32,468 nucleotides of DNA from an uncultured Opitutaceae bacterium (GTDB lineage Bacteria > Verrucomicrobiota > Verrucomicrobiia > Opitutales > Opitutaceae). The notes beneath the pieces were generated by a model that saw nothing but the letters and a program-made list of their open reading frames with translations, was not told the origin of the DNA and made no database searches. A program made the position numbers and the translations under genes. Positions 9,450 to 17,221 of the stretch are shown in pieces (the stretch's first letter is position 1; every line of letters begins with the position of its first letter). Location of the stretch: the NCBI GenBank assembly GCA_903891325.1, contig CAITEC010000085.1:1-32468 (forward strand), read 5' to 3'.

Positions 9450-10382
9450 ATGGAAACCCCCTCAACTATCCGCAGCGTGGCCGTCGTCGGGACGGGGCTG
9501 GTCGGCTCGGGATGGGCTGCGCATTTCCTGGCGCGGGGCCTCGATGTCGTCGCAACCGATCCGTCCCCCGGCGCCGATTCCGAGCTCCGGGCGTTTGTCG
9601 ACCGCGTCTGGCCCCTTCTCACCGGCCTGGGGCTGCACCCTGCGGCGTCGCGGGAGCGGCTGCGCTTCACCGCGGACCTTGGCGAGGCGGTGGCCGGCGC
9701 GGATTTCGTGCAGGAGAGCGCGCCCGAGCGGATCGAGATGAAGACCGCGCTCTTCGCGCAGATGGATGCGGCGGCCCGGCCCGACGCGCTGCTCGCGTCG
9801 AGTTCCTCCGGCCTGAAGATGAGCGCGATCCAGTCCGCGTGCGCCCGCCCGGGGCGCTGCGTGATCGGGCATCCCTTCAACCCGCCCTACCTGATCCCGC
9901 TGGTCGAGGTGGTCGGCGGCGCGGCCACCTCGCCGGACGCGATCGCGCGGGCCATGGAATTTTACGCGGCCTGCGGCAAGCGGCCGATCCACATCCGCAA
10001 GGAGGTCCCGGGCCATGTCGCCAACCGGCTGCAGGCTGCGCTCTGGCGCGAGGCGGTGCACCTGGTTGCCACCGGCGCGGCCAGCGTCTCCGACGTGGAC
10101 GCGGCGGTCGCCTGGGGACCGGGCCTTCGCTGGGGCGTGATGGGCCCGCACCTGACGCTCCATCTCGGCGGCGGAAAGGGCGGGATGCGGCACTTCCTGG
10201 AGCATCTCTCCGGCCCCTTCGCCAGCTGGTGGGCCGATCTTGGAAATCCCGTGCTGACCCCGGAATTGCGCGAGGCGCTGATCAAGGGAGTCGCTGAGGA
10301 GGCGGGAAGCCGCTCGATAGACGACCTATCGCGGGAGAGGGATAGGGTCGTTGCCGGGCTGCTGGCGCTGAGGAAGGAATAG
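9450..10382 (+). CDS. 3-hydroxyacyl-CoA / L-carnitine dehydrogenase-type NAD-dependent dehydrogenase
   Basis: 310 aa. An N-terminal Rossmann fold carries GTGLVGSG (14-21) and an acidic residue after beta-2 (DPSP), which favours NAD. Catalytic residues of the 3-hydroxyacyl-CoA dehydrogenase superfamily are in place: the SSSSG segment (117-121), H141 in IGHPFNPP and E153. The C-terminal dimerisation domain has ALWREAVHL and a GLRWGVMGP segment that resembles carnitine dehydrogenases and lambda-crystallin-like enzymes as much as 3-hydroxybutyryl-CoA dehydrogenase. Position after thiolase and CoA-transferase suggests oxidation of a 3-hydroxy acid (or its CoA ester) to the 3-oxo form used by its neighbours. 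The superfamily is certain; the exact substrate is not. Confidence 0.88.
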   Translation: METPSTIRSVAVVGTGLVGSGWAAHFLARGLDVVATDPSPGADSELRAFVDRVWPLLTGLGLHPAASRERLRFTADLGEAVAGADFVQESAPERIEMKTALFAQMDAAARPDALLASSSSGLKMSAIQSACARPGRCVIGHPFNPPYLIPLVEVVGGAATSPDAIARAMEFYAACGKRPIHIRKEVPGHVANRLQAALWREAVHLVATGAASVSDVDAAVAWGPGLRWGVMGPHLTLHLGGGKGGMRHFLEHLSGPFASWWADLGNPVLTPELREALIKGVAEEAGSRSIDDLSRERDRVVAGLLALRKE

Positions 10383-10396
10383 GACTTATAGGAACG

Positions 10397-10425
10397 GAAA
10401 GTAGTAATTACTAATTTCTACTTTC
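10397..10425. terminator. Candidate bidirectional terminator / cruciform between convergent genes
   Basis: An AT-rich island of about 64 bp separates two convergent genes. It holds an inverted repeat with arms GAAAGTAG (10397-10404) and CTACTTTC (10418-10425). A second, outer pair, ATAGGAC (10379-10385) and GTCCTAT (10444-10450), encloses it and includes both stop codons. Position and symmetry fit a bidirectional terminator, but the stems are AT-rich and no long T-run follows, so this is only a candidate. Confidence 0.4.
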
Positions 10426-10446
10426 TGGGTGCTGCTTTCAGCTGTC

Positions 10447-11304
10447 CTATATCAATCCGACTTTTCTCTCCATCTTCGCCTTTGCCTTCTCGTACGCATC
10501 CTTGAGCAGCGCGGGGGTATAGCCGTGGCGGGCGAGCAAATCCTGCTGCGGCTCGAAGTAGAATTCCTCCGGGGTTCCGAACGACCCCAGTGAGTTGGCG
10601 AGGTATCGGGCCGCCTGCATTTGGGCGATGAAGGGCCTGTCCTGGGGCGGCGCCGCGTCGGCGTTGTTCTGGAACGCGACCATCGTGACAAAGGCGGACG
10701 GAAAGTTCCAGGAGCGCATGAGCGCCGCGCCCACGGTCCGGTTGTTGAATCCAAGAACCCGGGATTCCGCTTCCTCCCAGCGGCAGCCGCCGTTTCGGGA
10801 CAGGGTGCTGACCCGCGGGTAGACGTCCGAGCACACAAACGCGAGCGCCAGGAGCCCGACGTCCCCGACCAGGCCCGCGGTGTAGGCGGTGGTGACGTCG
10901 TCAATGCCCCTGAGCCCGCCGAGCGCCTCCGCGGCCACTGCGACGGACAGCGAGTGCTGGGAGAGGGCGCCGGGACCCCACGGGAGCGCCTTCTGGTGCG
11001 CCTCCTCCCACCGGGCGACCATCGCGCGCGCCGCGATCCGGTAGATCTCGCTCCTGCCCAGGACGACGATTGCCTGGGTGAGGTCGGCGATCGGAATCTC
11101 GCGCCCGTAGGAGGCGGAATTGGCGAGGCGAAGCGTGCTCGCCGCCAGCCCGCTGTCCTGCCGGATGATTTCGCCGATCCGCTCGGCTGCGGACTCGGGT
11201 TCCTTCATCGCGCTGATGAGCCGGGGAAGGAGCCGGGGCGCGCAGGGCAATAGCGTCGCCCGCCGGCAGACCTCCTCAAACGACACCTTTTCCTGAGTGC
11301 CCAT
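10447..11304 (-). CDS. HDOD domain protein
   Basis: 285 aa from ATG 11304; the open frame continues upstream, but that part has no domain signal. The HDOD domain fills about residues 15-215: LLPRLISAMKEPESAAERIG, then SGLAASTLRLANSASYG, LTQAIVVLGRSEIYRIA and the AAYTAGLVGDVGLLAL segment. HDOD proteins are HD-like but usually lack metal-dependent phosphodiesterase activity. They act as signalling scaffolds in motility, chemotaxis or cell-cycle control. No second output domain is visible. The gene converges on the dehydrogenase gene and lies downstream of the toxin-antitoxin operon. Specific role unknown. Confidence 0.85.
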   Translation of the reverse strand: MGTQEKVSFEEVCRRATLLPCAPRLLPRLISAMKEPESAAERIGEIIRQDSGLAASTLRLANSASYGREIPIADLTQAIVVLGRSEIYRIAARAMVARWEEAHQKALPWGPGALSQHSLSVAVAAEALGGLRGIDDVTTAYTAGLVGDVGLLALAFVCSDVYPRVSTLSRNGGCRWEEAESRVLGFNNRTVGAALMRSWNFPSAFVTMVAFQNNADAAPPQDRPFIAQMQAARYLANSLGSFGTPEEFYFEPQQDLLARHGYTPALLKDAYEKAKAKMERKVGLI

Positions 11305-11343
11305 ATCCAATATTGTGCAAACCGTTGCAGCGGAGCAACCCGT

Positions 11344-11359
11344 AAAAAGCCGCCCCGGC
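11344..11359 (-). terminator. Weak candidate terminator of the toxin-antitoxin operon
   Basis: Read on the minus strand, GCCG GGG CGGC is followed directly by TTTTT. The stem is only four G:C pairs, but the T-tract is in the right place to end the antitoxin-toxin transcript before the HDOD gene. Another GC hairpin (11388-11406, arms ACCGCGC / GCGCGGT) lies between it and the toxin stop but has no T-tract. Confidence 0.3.
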
Positions 11360-11431
11360 CGAATTGTCACTTATATTAGACGCCCACACCGCGCTTTGCG
11401 CGCGGTTAATTCCGCAGGGGAGAAGGGCGCA

Positions 11432-11695
11432 TCACTCATAATGCGTCCACATCCTCAGGACCTTCACTGCATTCTTCTCCTTCATGACCTGGTAAACCAA
11501 TCGATGCTGGATGTTGATGCGTCGTGAGAACGCACCCTCAAGGTCGCCCACGAGTTTCTCGAATGGAGGGGGGGTCTGGAAGGGATTGCTCCTGATGATC
11601 TCAAGCAGGGCTTCAGCCTTCGGGCGGAGGTTGGACGAGGAAATCTTCCTGGCGTCCTTTTGGGCCTGCTTGGTGAAGTAAAGGTCCCAGCTCAC
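11432..11695 (-). CDS. yoeB: Txe/YoeB-family mRNA interferase toxin
   Basis: 87 aa, RelE-fold toxin. The C-terminal half matches the YoeB signature: FEKLVGDLEGAFSRRINIQH, then RLVYQV and the terminal WTHYE, which correspond to the GxxSRRI...EHRLVY...H-Y pattern holding the catalytic residues of YoeB. Known members cleave mRNA at the ribosomal A site. It starts with ATG 11695, overlapping the antitoxin stop by 4 nt, so the two are coupled with the antitoxin first, as is usual. The reading frame is intact and of normal length (E. coli YoeB is 84 aa), so it is likely active. Confidence 0.93.
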   Translation of the reverse strand: MSWDLYFTKQAQKDARKISSSNLRPKAEALLEIIRSNPFQTPPPFEKLVGDLEGAFSRRINIQHRLVYQVMKEKNAVKVLRMWTHYE

Positions 11696-11934
11696 CAGGC
11701 GAGTGCCTTCGATGACTTGGAAAGCGGCTCCTTGATCCCCTTTCGGATGGACTCGCGCATTCCCGGTATGGATAGCAGGTACAGGGTCTCCTGGATGCTG
11801 CGCCAGTCGCTCTCGGAAATCAGCACCGCGTTGCCGTGCTTGCCGGTGATCTGGATTGGCTCATGCGAGGCCTCGGCACCGTTGACCAGCTCATAAAGCA
11901 TGGCCCGCGCCTTGGTGACGGGAATTGCAGTCAT
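11692..11934 (-). CDS. yefM: Phd/YefM-family antitoxin
   Basis: 80 aa. The N-terminal MTAIPVTKARAMLYELVN is the DNA-binding Phd/YefM fold, followed by EPIQITGKHGNAVLISESDW, the most conserved part of the family. The C-terminal third should be the toxin-neutralising tail that wraps YoeB. The gene starts only about 7 nt after the predicted -10 element and has no Shine-Dalgarno, so the transcript is probably leaderless. A perfect 18-bp palindrome overlaps the promoter, which fits autorepression by the antitoxin or the toxin-antitoxin complex. It is coupled to yoeB by an ATGA overlap. Confidence 0.93.
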   Translation of the reverse strand: MTAIPVTKARAMLYELVNGAEASHEPIQITGKHGNAVLISESDWRSIQETLYLLSIPGMRESIRKGIKEPLSKSSKALAW

Positions 11935-11940
11935 GCACAG

Positions 11941-11968
11941 AGCGTACGGTAAACCGTACGTTTGTCAA
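11941..11968 (-). promoter_or_regulatory. Sigma70-type promoter of the toxin-antitoxin operon
   Basis: On the minus strand, a consensus -35 TTGACA (11968-11963) is followed after 16 nt by TACGCT (11946-11941, 3 of 6 matches to TATAAT). The expected transcription start, six to seven nt downstream, falls at or beside the A of the antitoxin ATG (11934). The -35 is a perfect match; the -10 is weak. Confidence 0.6.
11943..11960. promoter_or_regulatory. Operator: perfect 18-bp palindrome in the toxin-antitoxin promoter
   Basis: CGTACGGT, AA, ACCGTACG: 8-bp arms with a 2-nt spacer. It occupies most of the spacer and part of the -10 of the toxin-antitoxin promoter, the expected place for a repressor site. 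Each arm contains GTAC, similar to the TGTACA-centred palindromes bound by YefM/YoeB in E. coli. The palindrome is seen; the binding role is inference from the family. Confidence 0.75.
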
Positions 11969-12057
11969 TCCCTGGCTCCCAGGCGCATCAATCCACGGGA
12001 GATTCGGCGTGGGTCGCATTCAAAGCCGCCCGGGAGGGGAATCGCCCGATGGCAGAG

Positions 12058-13971
12058 CTATTTCCGGGCGCGGAAGATTTCGCCGAGGGCGAGGGCTGCG
12101 GGCTTGGGGCGGCCGTCGAAGTCCAGGATCGCGGTGTTGTTGGGGCAGGGGAAGCAGTCGTGGCCCATCCAGATGATCAGGCCGCCGCAGGCCGGGAAGC
12201 GGCCCTTGCAGGAGCGGGCGGCCCGCTGGAGCGACTCGGACTGAAGCTGCTGGCTCCAGGCGACATACTCCTCGAGGCTGCGGAGCTCGCGGCCGTTCGC
12301 CTTCTGGAACTTCGGTGCGTCGATCCAGAACCAGAAGCGGCGCCAGAGCGGGTTGCGCTCATCGAGCGGGAGCAGCGAGAGCGGCGCGTAGTATTTCTCC
12401 AGGACGGAAATCGGGCTGGCCCCGGGGGAGCCGACCTCGGAGCGGAAGAGCGCGTCGTCCTTCCTCCAGTACTCCTCCGTCTCGGGCATCCAGGGCCCGT
12501 GGACGTCCCAGTTGAGCCCCTGGCCGAACTCACTCTCGATTCCGAGCTCGCGGGGACCGCTGGCGGAGGTGTGGATGAAGCGCCGGTCCGGGTCGAGCGC
12601 CGCGGCCTCGGCGGCCATCATGCGCAGGAGCGGGTGATCGCGCGGGGTGGGCTTGCCCGAGCCGACCTTGCCCCCGTCCGGGGATCCCTGCAGCTCGTTG
12701 CCGCCGCACCAGAGAAGGACCGAGGCGTGGTGCTGGCGGCGGCTGATGTAGGAGCGGACAATCGGCTGGGTCTGCGCGATGACCACCGGGTCCTCGGGCG
12801 GCCAGTTGTCGATCCCGGAGGACGAAAAGGGAAACTCCTGCCAGACCATGATCCCGTGCCGGTCGCAGAGGTCGTAGAAGGTTGATGTCTCGAGCGAGGC
12901 CCCGCCCCAGACCCGGAACACGTTCACCCCCAGTTCCGCGTAGGCTCGGATCCGCAGCTCGTAGTCGGCGGCCTTCAGGTCCGCAAAATTGGGCCGGATC
13001 GGCGTCCAGTTCACGCCCTGGAGAAAGAGGGGCCGCCCGTTGACCACGCAGATCCACGGGTCGGCCGCGGCCGGTGCGCCGGCGCAGGGCTTCCAGGCGA
13101 CGCTCTTGAAACCGACGGTCCGCGTCCATTCGTCGTGGACTGACCCGGCGGGACCGGGCAGCCGGCAGGTGAGCCGGTAGGTCTTCTGCGGGCCCTCGCC
13201 GTGCGGCCACCACGGCTCGACGGGAAGCCCGTTGAACGCGGCCCCCGCGGCGAGCCGGGCCGGGTCCACCGTCTCCCGGACGAGGCGGCGATCGCCGTCC
13301 TCAAGAAGCACCTCGACCGGGCCGGTGCTCCGGCCAAAGAGCGTGAATCCGTCGGGTGTGAGCGCGCAGCGCATGGCGTCGAGTTCATTGCCGTCGGACA
13401 CATCGAGGCTGATTTGGTCCCAGACGCCGATCTGCACGAGGCGGGGCATCCAGTCCCAGGTGTAGTTGAAGCGGGCCTTCCAGTCCTTGATCTGCGAGGT
13501 GTGGTGGAACTGGCCGAGCCAGCGCGGCGGCAGGTCGAAGACGATCCGCAGGGTGTTCTCGTCGGCCAGCGGGATCGCCGAGAGGTCGAAGGTGTGCGGG
13601 ACGAACCCGTTCTCAAAGCGGCCCGCGAGGGTTCCGTTGAAGCAGATCCAGCCGGAGTAATCGAGGCCCAGGCAGCGGAGCCGCCGGGAGCCGCCGCCGG
13701 CGAAACGGGACCGGGGGAGCGTGGTGGTGAAGACCCAGACCCGGTTCTCGACCCACTCGGCGGCGCGGCTGTCCATCATCCGGTTCCAGTCCGGGATCTG
13801 GCCGGCCTCCAGGAGGAGCTGCTGGACGGACGCGGGCACCCGGGCGGGGAGCTCCTGCGTCTCGCTCATGATCGGGACGGCGGTGTCCGTGCCGATGAAG
13901 GCGCGCCAGGTCTCGGGGATGTACCCGGCGAGCGTCCAGTTTGCGGACGCAAGGTCGTGGGAAATTTTCAT
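12058..13971 (-). CDS. Glycoside hydrolase family 2, beta-mannosidase-like
   Basis: 637 aa, ATG 13971. The order of domains is that of GH2: a jelly-roll sugar-binding domain (about 1-190, with GWICFNGTLAGRFENGFVPH and NYTWDWMPRL, a motif of beta-mannosidases), an immunoglobulin-like domain (about 195-300) and a TIM barrel (about 305-637). The acid/base glutamate is E426 in WCGGNEL and the nucleophile E512 in FRSEVG. Typical beta-mannosidases exceed 800 aa; this one ends soon after the barrel and lacks the C-terminal domains. No signal peptide is evident, so it probably acts in the cytoplasm on imported oligosaccharides. It is divergent from the GH29-like gene (113 bp apart) and upstream of the toxin-antitoxin unit. 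Exact sugar specificity is uncertain (mannoside or glucosaminide). Confidence 0.87.
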   Translation of the reverse strand: MKISHDLASANWTLAGYIPETWRAFIGTDTAVPIMSETQELPARVPASVQQLLLEAGQIPDWNRMMDSRAAEWVENRVWVFTTTLPRSRFAGGGSRRLRCLGLDYSGWICFNGTLAGRFENGFVPHTFDLSAIPLADENTLRIVFDLPPRWLGQFHHTSQIKDWKARFNYTWDWMPRLVQIGVWDQISLDVSDGNELDAMRCALTPDGFTLFGRSTGPVEVLLEDGDRRLVRETVDPARLAAGAAFNGLPVEPWWPHGEGPQKTYRLTCRLPGPAGSVHDEWTRTVGFKSVAWKPCAGAPAAADPWICVVNGRPLFLQGVNWTPIRPNFADLKAADYELRIRAYAELGVNVFRVWGGASLETSTFYDLCDRHGIMVWQEFPFSSSGIDNWPPEDPVVIAQTQPIVRSYISRRQHHASVLLWCGGNELQGSPDGGKVGSGKPTPRDHPLLRMMAAEAAALDPDRRFIHTSASGPRELGIESEFGQGLNWDVHGPWMPETEEYWRKDDALFRSEVGSPGASPISVLEKYYAPLSLLPLDERNPLWRRFWFWIDAPKFQKANGRELRSLEEYVAWSQQLQSESLQRAARSCKGRFPACGGLIIWMGHDCFPCPNNTAILDFDGRPKPAALALGEIFRARK

Positions 13972-14084
13972 GGGTTGGGGCAGGATGGAAAAAAAGGCCG
14001 TGAAATGAAAGGCAACTTTCGACGGCTATGCCGCCGGAAATGGCTTGTCATGAGGGGGAGGGGAATGCTGATGGGAGCCGTCAA

Positions 14085-15047
14085 ATGCAGACGAACACCT
14101 GGAAGCGGGCGAACACGGACTGGTTCATGAAATGCCGGTGGGGCATCCTCACCCATTACCTCGCGGATGCGGCGAGCAACCTCAAGCCGATCGACCTGAC
14201 TCCCGACGATTGGAACCGGAGGATCGACGCCTTTGACGTCGACGGCCTGGCCCGGCAGCTGGCCGAGGCCCGGGTCCCGTATTTCTTCATCACGATCGGC
14301 CAGAACTCGGGTTTCTACCTGTCGCCCAACGCGGCCTATGACGAGATCGTCCGGATCTCCCCGAGCCGGTGTTCCCGGAGGGACCTGATCGCCGACCTGG
14401 CGCGGGCCTTCGAGCCCCATGGAATCCGGCTGATGGTCTACCTCCCGGGCGGGGCGCCGGCCACCGACCGGGTGGCCAAGGAGCGGCTGGAGACGCCGCG
14501 CGACGACCGGATGACCACCCTCCAGCGGAACTGGGAGCGGGTTGTCCGGGAATGGGCCCTGCGCTGGGGGCGCCGCGTGCACGGGTGGTGGGTTGACGGG
14601 CCCTACGATGCGGCCGCCTACCGCCATCCGGACGCTCCGAACTACCGGAGCTTCGCCGAGGCGCTCAAGGCGGGAAATCCGGATTCCCTGGTGGCGTTTA
14701 ACAACGGGCTTCGCACGCCGGTTTACTCGATGACCGAGTTCGAGGACTACACCGCCGGGGAGATCGAGCGGGACATGAGCGTGGCCCCGGGCAACACCCC
14801 GGATTATTCCCGGCTGGAAAACTATTCGCGTTACCTGAACGGCGCCCAGCTTCACGTCCTGACGATCATGGGCGAATGGTGGGGAAAGGGCCCCGTCCGT
14901 TTTCCCGATGAGCTTACGATCGGCTACACGAAGTTCATCAACAGCAAGGGCGGCGTCGTGACCTGGGACCTTCCGCTGACGCGCGCCGGCCTTATTGACG
15001 AGAGCTTCCGGCCCCAGCTTGCCGCCCTCGGGGCCGCGCTGGGTTGA
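14085..15047 (+). CDS. Alpha-L-fucosidase-like (GH29-type) catalytic domain protein
   Basis: 320 aa from ATG 14085, preceded by GGGAG at good spacing; the open frame starts earlier, but that part overlaps the divergent promoter region. The N-terminus WFMKCRWGILTHYLAD corresponds to the GH29 pattern WF...FGIFIHWG with its conserved His (H24). HGWWVDGPYD supplies an Asp (D171) at the place of the GH29 nucleophile. The usual C-terminal beta-sandwich of fucosidases (total 450-500 aa) is absent, so this is a bare TIM barrel. It has no signal peptide. It neighbours the GH2 enzyme and the double esterase, consistent with breakdown of decorated polysaccharide. Fucosidase activity itself is not proven by sequence; it could be a divergent relative. 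Confidence 0.7.
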   Translation: MQTNTWKRANTDWFMKCRWGILTHYLADAASNLKPIDLTPDDWNRRIDAFDVDGLARQLAEARVPYFFITIGQNSGFYLSPNAAYDEIVRISPSRCSRRDLIADLARAFEPHGIRLMVYLPGGAPATDRVAKERLETPRDDRMTTLQRNWERVVREWALRWGRRVHGWWVDGPYDAAAYRHPDAPNYRSFAEALKAGNPDSLVAFNNGLRTPVYSMTEFEDYTAGEIERDMSVAPGNTPDYSRLENYSRYLNGAQLHVLTIMGEWWGKGPVRFPDELTIGYTKFINSKGGVVTWDLPLTRAGLIDESFRPQLAALGAALG

Positions 15048-15078
15048 CCTCGGCAAACGGCGCTGAAACCATCCGACT

Positions 15079-17157
15079 GTGGCCCTGAAACCGGAGTCCA
15101 AACCGCCGTCGGGTGACCCGCTTGAGGTCTGTGGCGGCCTGAGCGAGACCGTTCACGAGTATTGCACCCGCCTGGCCCGCGCGCAGCTCCGGGAGCGGGC
15201 CGCGTCGATCGCGTCCCTGGCCGCGCCGGCGGACGTGGCGGAACGCCAGGGGCGGATCCGGGCGACGATCCTGGCATCGATCGGCGGACTCCCGGAGGAG
15301 CGGACGCCGCTCGAGGCGCGCATCACCGGCACCCTCGTGCGCGAGGGATACCGGGTCGAGAAGCTCGTCTTCCAGAGCCAGCCGGCAAACTATGTGACGG
15401 CGAATGTGTACGTCCCAGCCGGCGGCCGGGGACCCTACCCGGCGGTCCTGGCGGCGATGGGCCATTACGAGGAGGGAAAGGCATTCGAGGAGGGGCAGCG
15501 GCTCTTCATCAATCTCGCGCGCCGGGGCTTTGTCGTCCTGGCCTACGATCCGCCCGACGAGGGCGAGAGGAAGGAGTACTACGACGCGGCGACCGGGACC
15601 CTGCTCGTGTCCAGTTGCCCGGAGGCGCACACGATGTCGGGGCTCCAGTGCCTGCTCACGGGGCGCAACATGGCCTATTACGAGGTTTGGGACGGAATTC
15701 GCGCGGTGGATTATCTTTCGGGCCGCCCGGATGTGGATGGATCGAGGATCGGCGTCATTGGGAATTCGGGCGGCGGTACGCAGACCTCGTACCTCGCCGT
15801 CCTGGAACCCCGGCTGGCCGCCGCGGCACCGTGCTGCTACATCACCTCGTGGGAGACGCTCTGGGTCGCCCTGGGACCCCAGGACGCCGAGCAGAACTTC
15901 CCGAACTTCCTGCGCGACGGCCTGGATTTCCCGGACTTCCCGATCGCCTTCGCACCCAAGCCGTTCACGGTGCTCGCCGCCACGCGGGACTTTTTCCCGA
16001 TCGCCGGGACGCGGGCCTCCATGGAGGAGGTCAGGAGGGTTTACTCCCTCCTCGGGGCGGGCGAGCGGGCAGGCTACTTCGAGCACGACGACACGCACAG
16101 CTGGTCGAAGCCGCGGCGGGAGGCCACCTACGCCTGGATGGAGCGGTGGCTCCAGGGCTGCAGCCATTCCGAACCGGAGCCGGACACGGCGATCGAGCCC
16201 ATCGAAGCCCTGAATTGCACCCCCACCGGGCAGGTGCTGACCTCGTTTGACGCGACGACTGTCCAGCGTCGCAATGCCGCTGCCGCCGATGGGATCCATG
16301 CGCGACGCGCGGCCGCGTCGCCCGAGGGCGCCGCGCAGATGCCCGCGCTGGTCGCACGCAGGCTGCGGATGTCTCCCCCAACGGGGCTACCCCGCGTCGA
16401 GGACCGGGGCGGCTTCGACCGGCCGGGCTGCCGGGTCGAGCGGCGGGTCCTGGAGACGGAGCCGGGCATCCGCATTCCCATCCTGGTCTTCGTCCCCGCC
16501 GGGGGCGCGGCGCGAAAGCCCGCGCTGGTCGCGGTCAGACAGGCGGGCAAGGCGGAGGGATCCGCGCCGGGCGGGCTTTACGAGCAACTGGCCGGGCGGG
16601 GAAGTGTGGTGGTCGCCGCCGATCTCCGGGGGCTGGGCGAGTGCCGCACCCGGAGGCCGCTGGTGGTTTACAGCGATGTTTACGATCCGGACATGCGGGC
16701 GATCCTCGTCGGAAAGACGATTGCCGGCATGCAGGCCTTCGACCTTCTCTCCGTGTTCGCCTACGCCGTCGGCAGGCCCGATGTCGACGCGCAACGCGTC
16801 GGGGTGATCGGAAAAGGCACGGCCGGATTGATCGCCCTGTTTGCCGCGGCGATCGAGCCCCGAATCGCGCGAGTCCTCGTCGCCGGAACCTTCCTTTCCT
16901 ACCGGGACATTGTCGGCGCCCGGTTGCACCAGGGAATCATGGACGCGGTGATTCCGGGAGTTTTGCTCGATTTTGATCTTCCTGATATTGCGCAATTTAT
17001 AGGAAGGTCGCGCTTCGTGATTGCGAACCCGATCCTGCCGGACGGTTCGCCCGCAGCCCCGGGCCACGCCGCCAAAATTTACGGTCCGGAAGTGCGGATT
17101 CTCACAGGCCCCAATGCCGAATTTTCTGGTTGTGCGGACTGGGGAAAGGGTATGTAA
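15079..17157 (+). CDS. Tandem alpha/beta-hydrolase, acetyl-xylan-esterase-like, second domain lacking the nucleophile
   Basis: 692 aa, GTG start; an in-frame TGA lies 15 nt upstream and no later ATG precedes the domain, so the start is forced. The first hydrolase domain (about 80-360) has oxyanion-side AMGHYEEG, nucleophile S230 in GNSGGG, acid D304 and H340 in HDDTHSW. The second domain (about 430-680) repeats the fold, including PDVDAQRVGVIG, but at the nucleophile elbow it reads GKGTAG, with Gly580 where Ser should be. It is therefore likely a catalytically dead partner or binding domain. No signal peptide is seen. It follows the GH29-like gene by 31 nt and may be co-transcribed. Expected role: removing acetyl or other ester groups from sugars. 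Its 3' end contains the promoter of the next gene. Confidence 0.8.
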   Translation: MALKPESKPPSGDPLEVCGGLSETVHEYCTRLARAQLRERAASIASLAAPADVAERQGRIRATILASIGGLPEERTPLEARITGTLVREGYRVEKLVFQSQPANYVTANVYVPAGGRGPYPAVLAAMGHYEEGKAFEEGQRLFINLARRGFVVLAYDPPDEGERKEYYDAATGTLLVSSCPEAHTMSGLQCLLTGRNMAYYEVWDGIRAVDYLSGRPDVDGSRIGVIGNSGGGTQTSYLAVLEPRLAAAAPCCYITSWETLWVALGPQDAEQNFPNFLRDGLDFPDFPIAFAPKPFTVLAATRDFFPIAGTRASMEEVRRVYSLLGAGERAGYFEHDDTHSWSKPRREATYAWMERWLQGCSHSEPEPDTAIEPIEALNCTPTGQVLTSFDATTVQRRNAAAADGIHARRAAASPEGAAQMPALVARRLRMSPPTGLPRVEDRGGFDRPGCRVERRVLETEPGIRIPILVFVPAGGAARKPALVAVRQAGKAEGSAPGGLYEQLAGRGSVVVAADLRGLGECRTRRPLVVYSDVYDPDMRAILVGKTIAGMQAFDLLSVFAYAVGRPDVDAQRVGVIGKGTAGLIALFAAAIEPRIARVLVAGTFLSYRDIVGARLHQGIMDAVIPGVLLDFDLPDIAQFIGRSRFVIANPILPDGSPAAPGHAAKIYGPEVRILTGPNAEFSGCADWGKGM

Positions 17158-17158
17158 T
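17130..17158 (+). promoter_or_regulatory. Candidate promoter of the 74-aa membrane-protein gene
   Basis: TTGTGC (17130-17135) and TGTAAT (17153-17158, 5 of 6 matches to TATAAT) are separated by 17 nt. It lies within the last codons of the esterase gene. The predicted start gives a leader of about 57 nt, which contains imperfect tandem CAGT repeats (17165-17186). Confidence 0.45.
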
Positions 17159-17221
17159 TTTACTTAGTCAGTCAGTGTCAGTTAGTTCAACCCCAACCCC
17201 CAAAATAAACTACGGATTGTT

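Noticed and set aside
11388..11406. GC hairpin ACCGCGC / GCGCGGT downstream of yoeB
   Set aside because: No T-tract on either strand and a short stem, so I do not call it a terminator.
11900..12244. Small plus-strand open frames over the toxin-antitoxin promoter and the end of the GH2 gene
   Set aside because: They overlap the promoter, operator and GH2 3' end on the opposite strand and encode basic, unstructured peptides.
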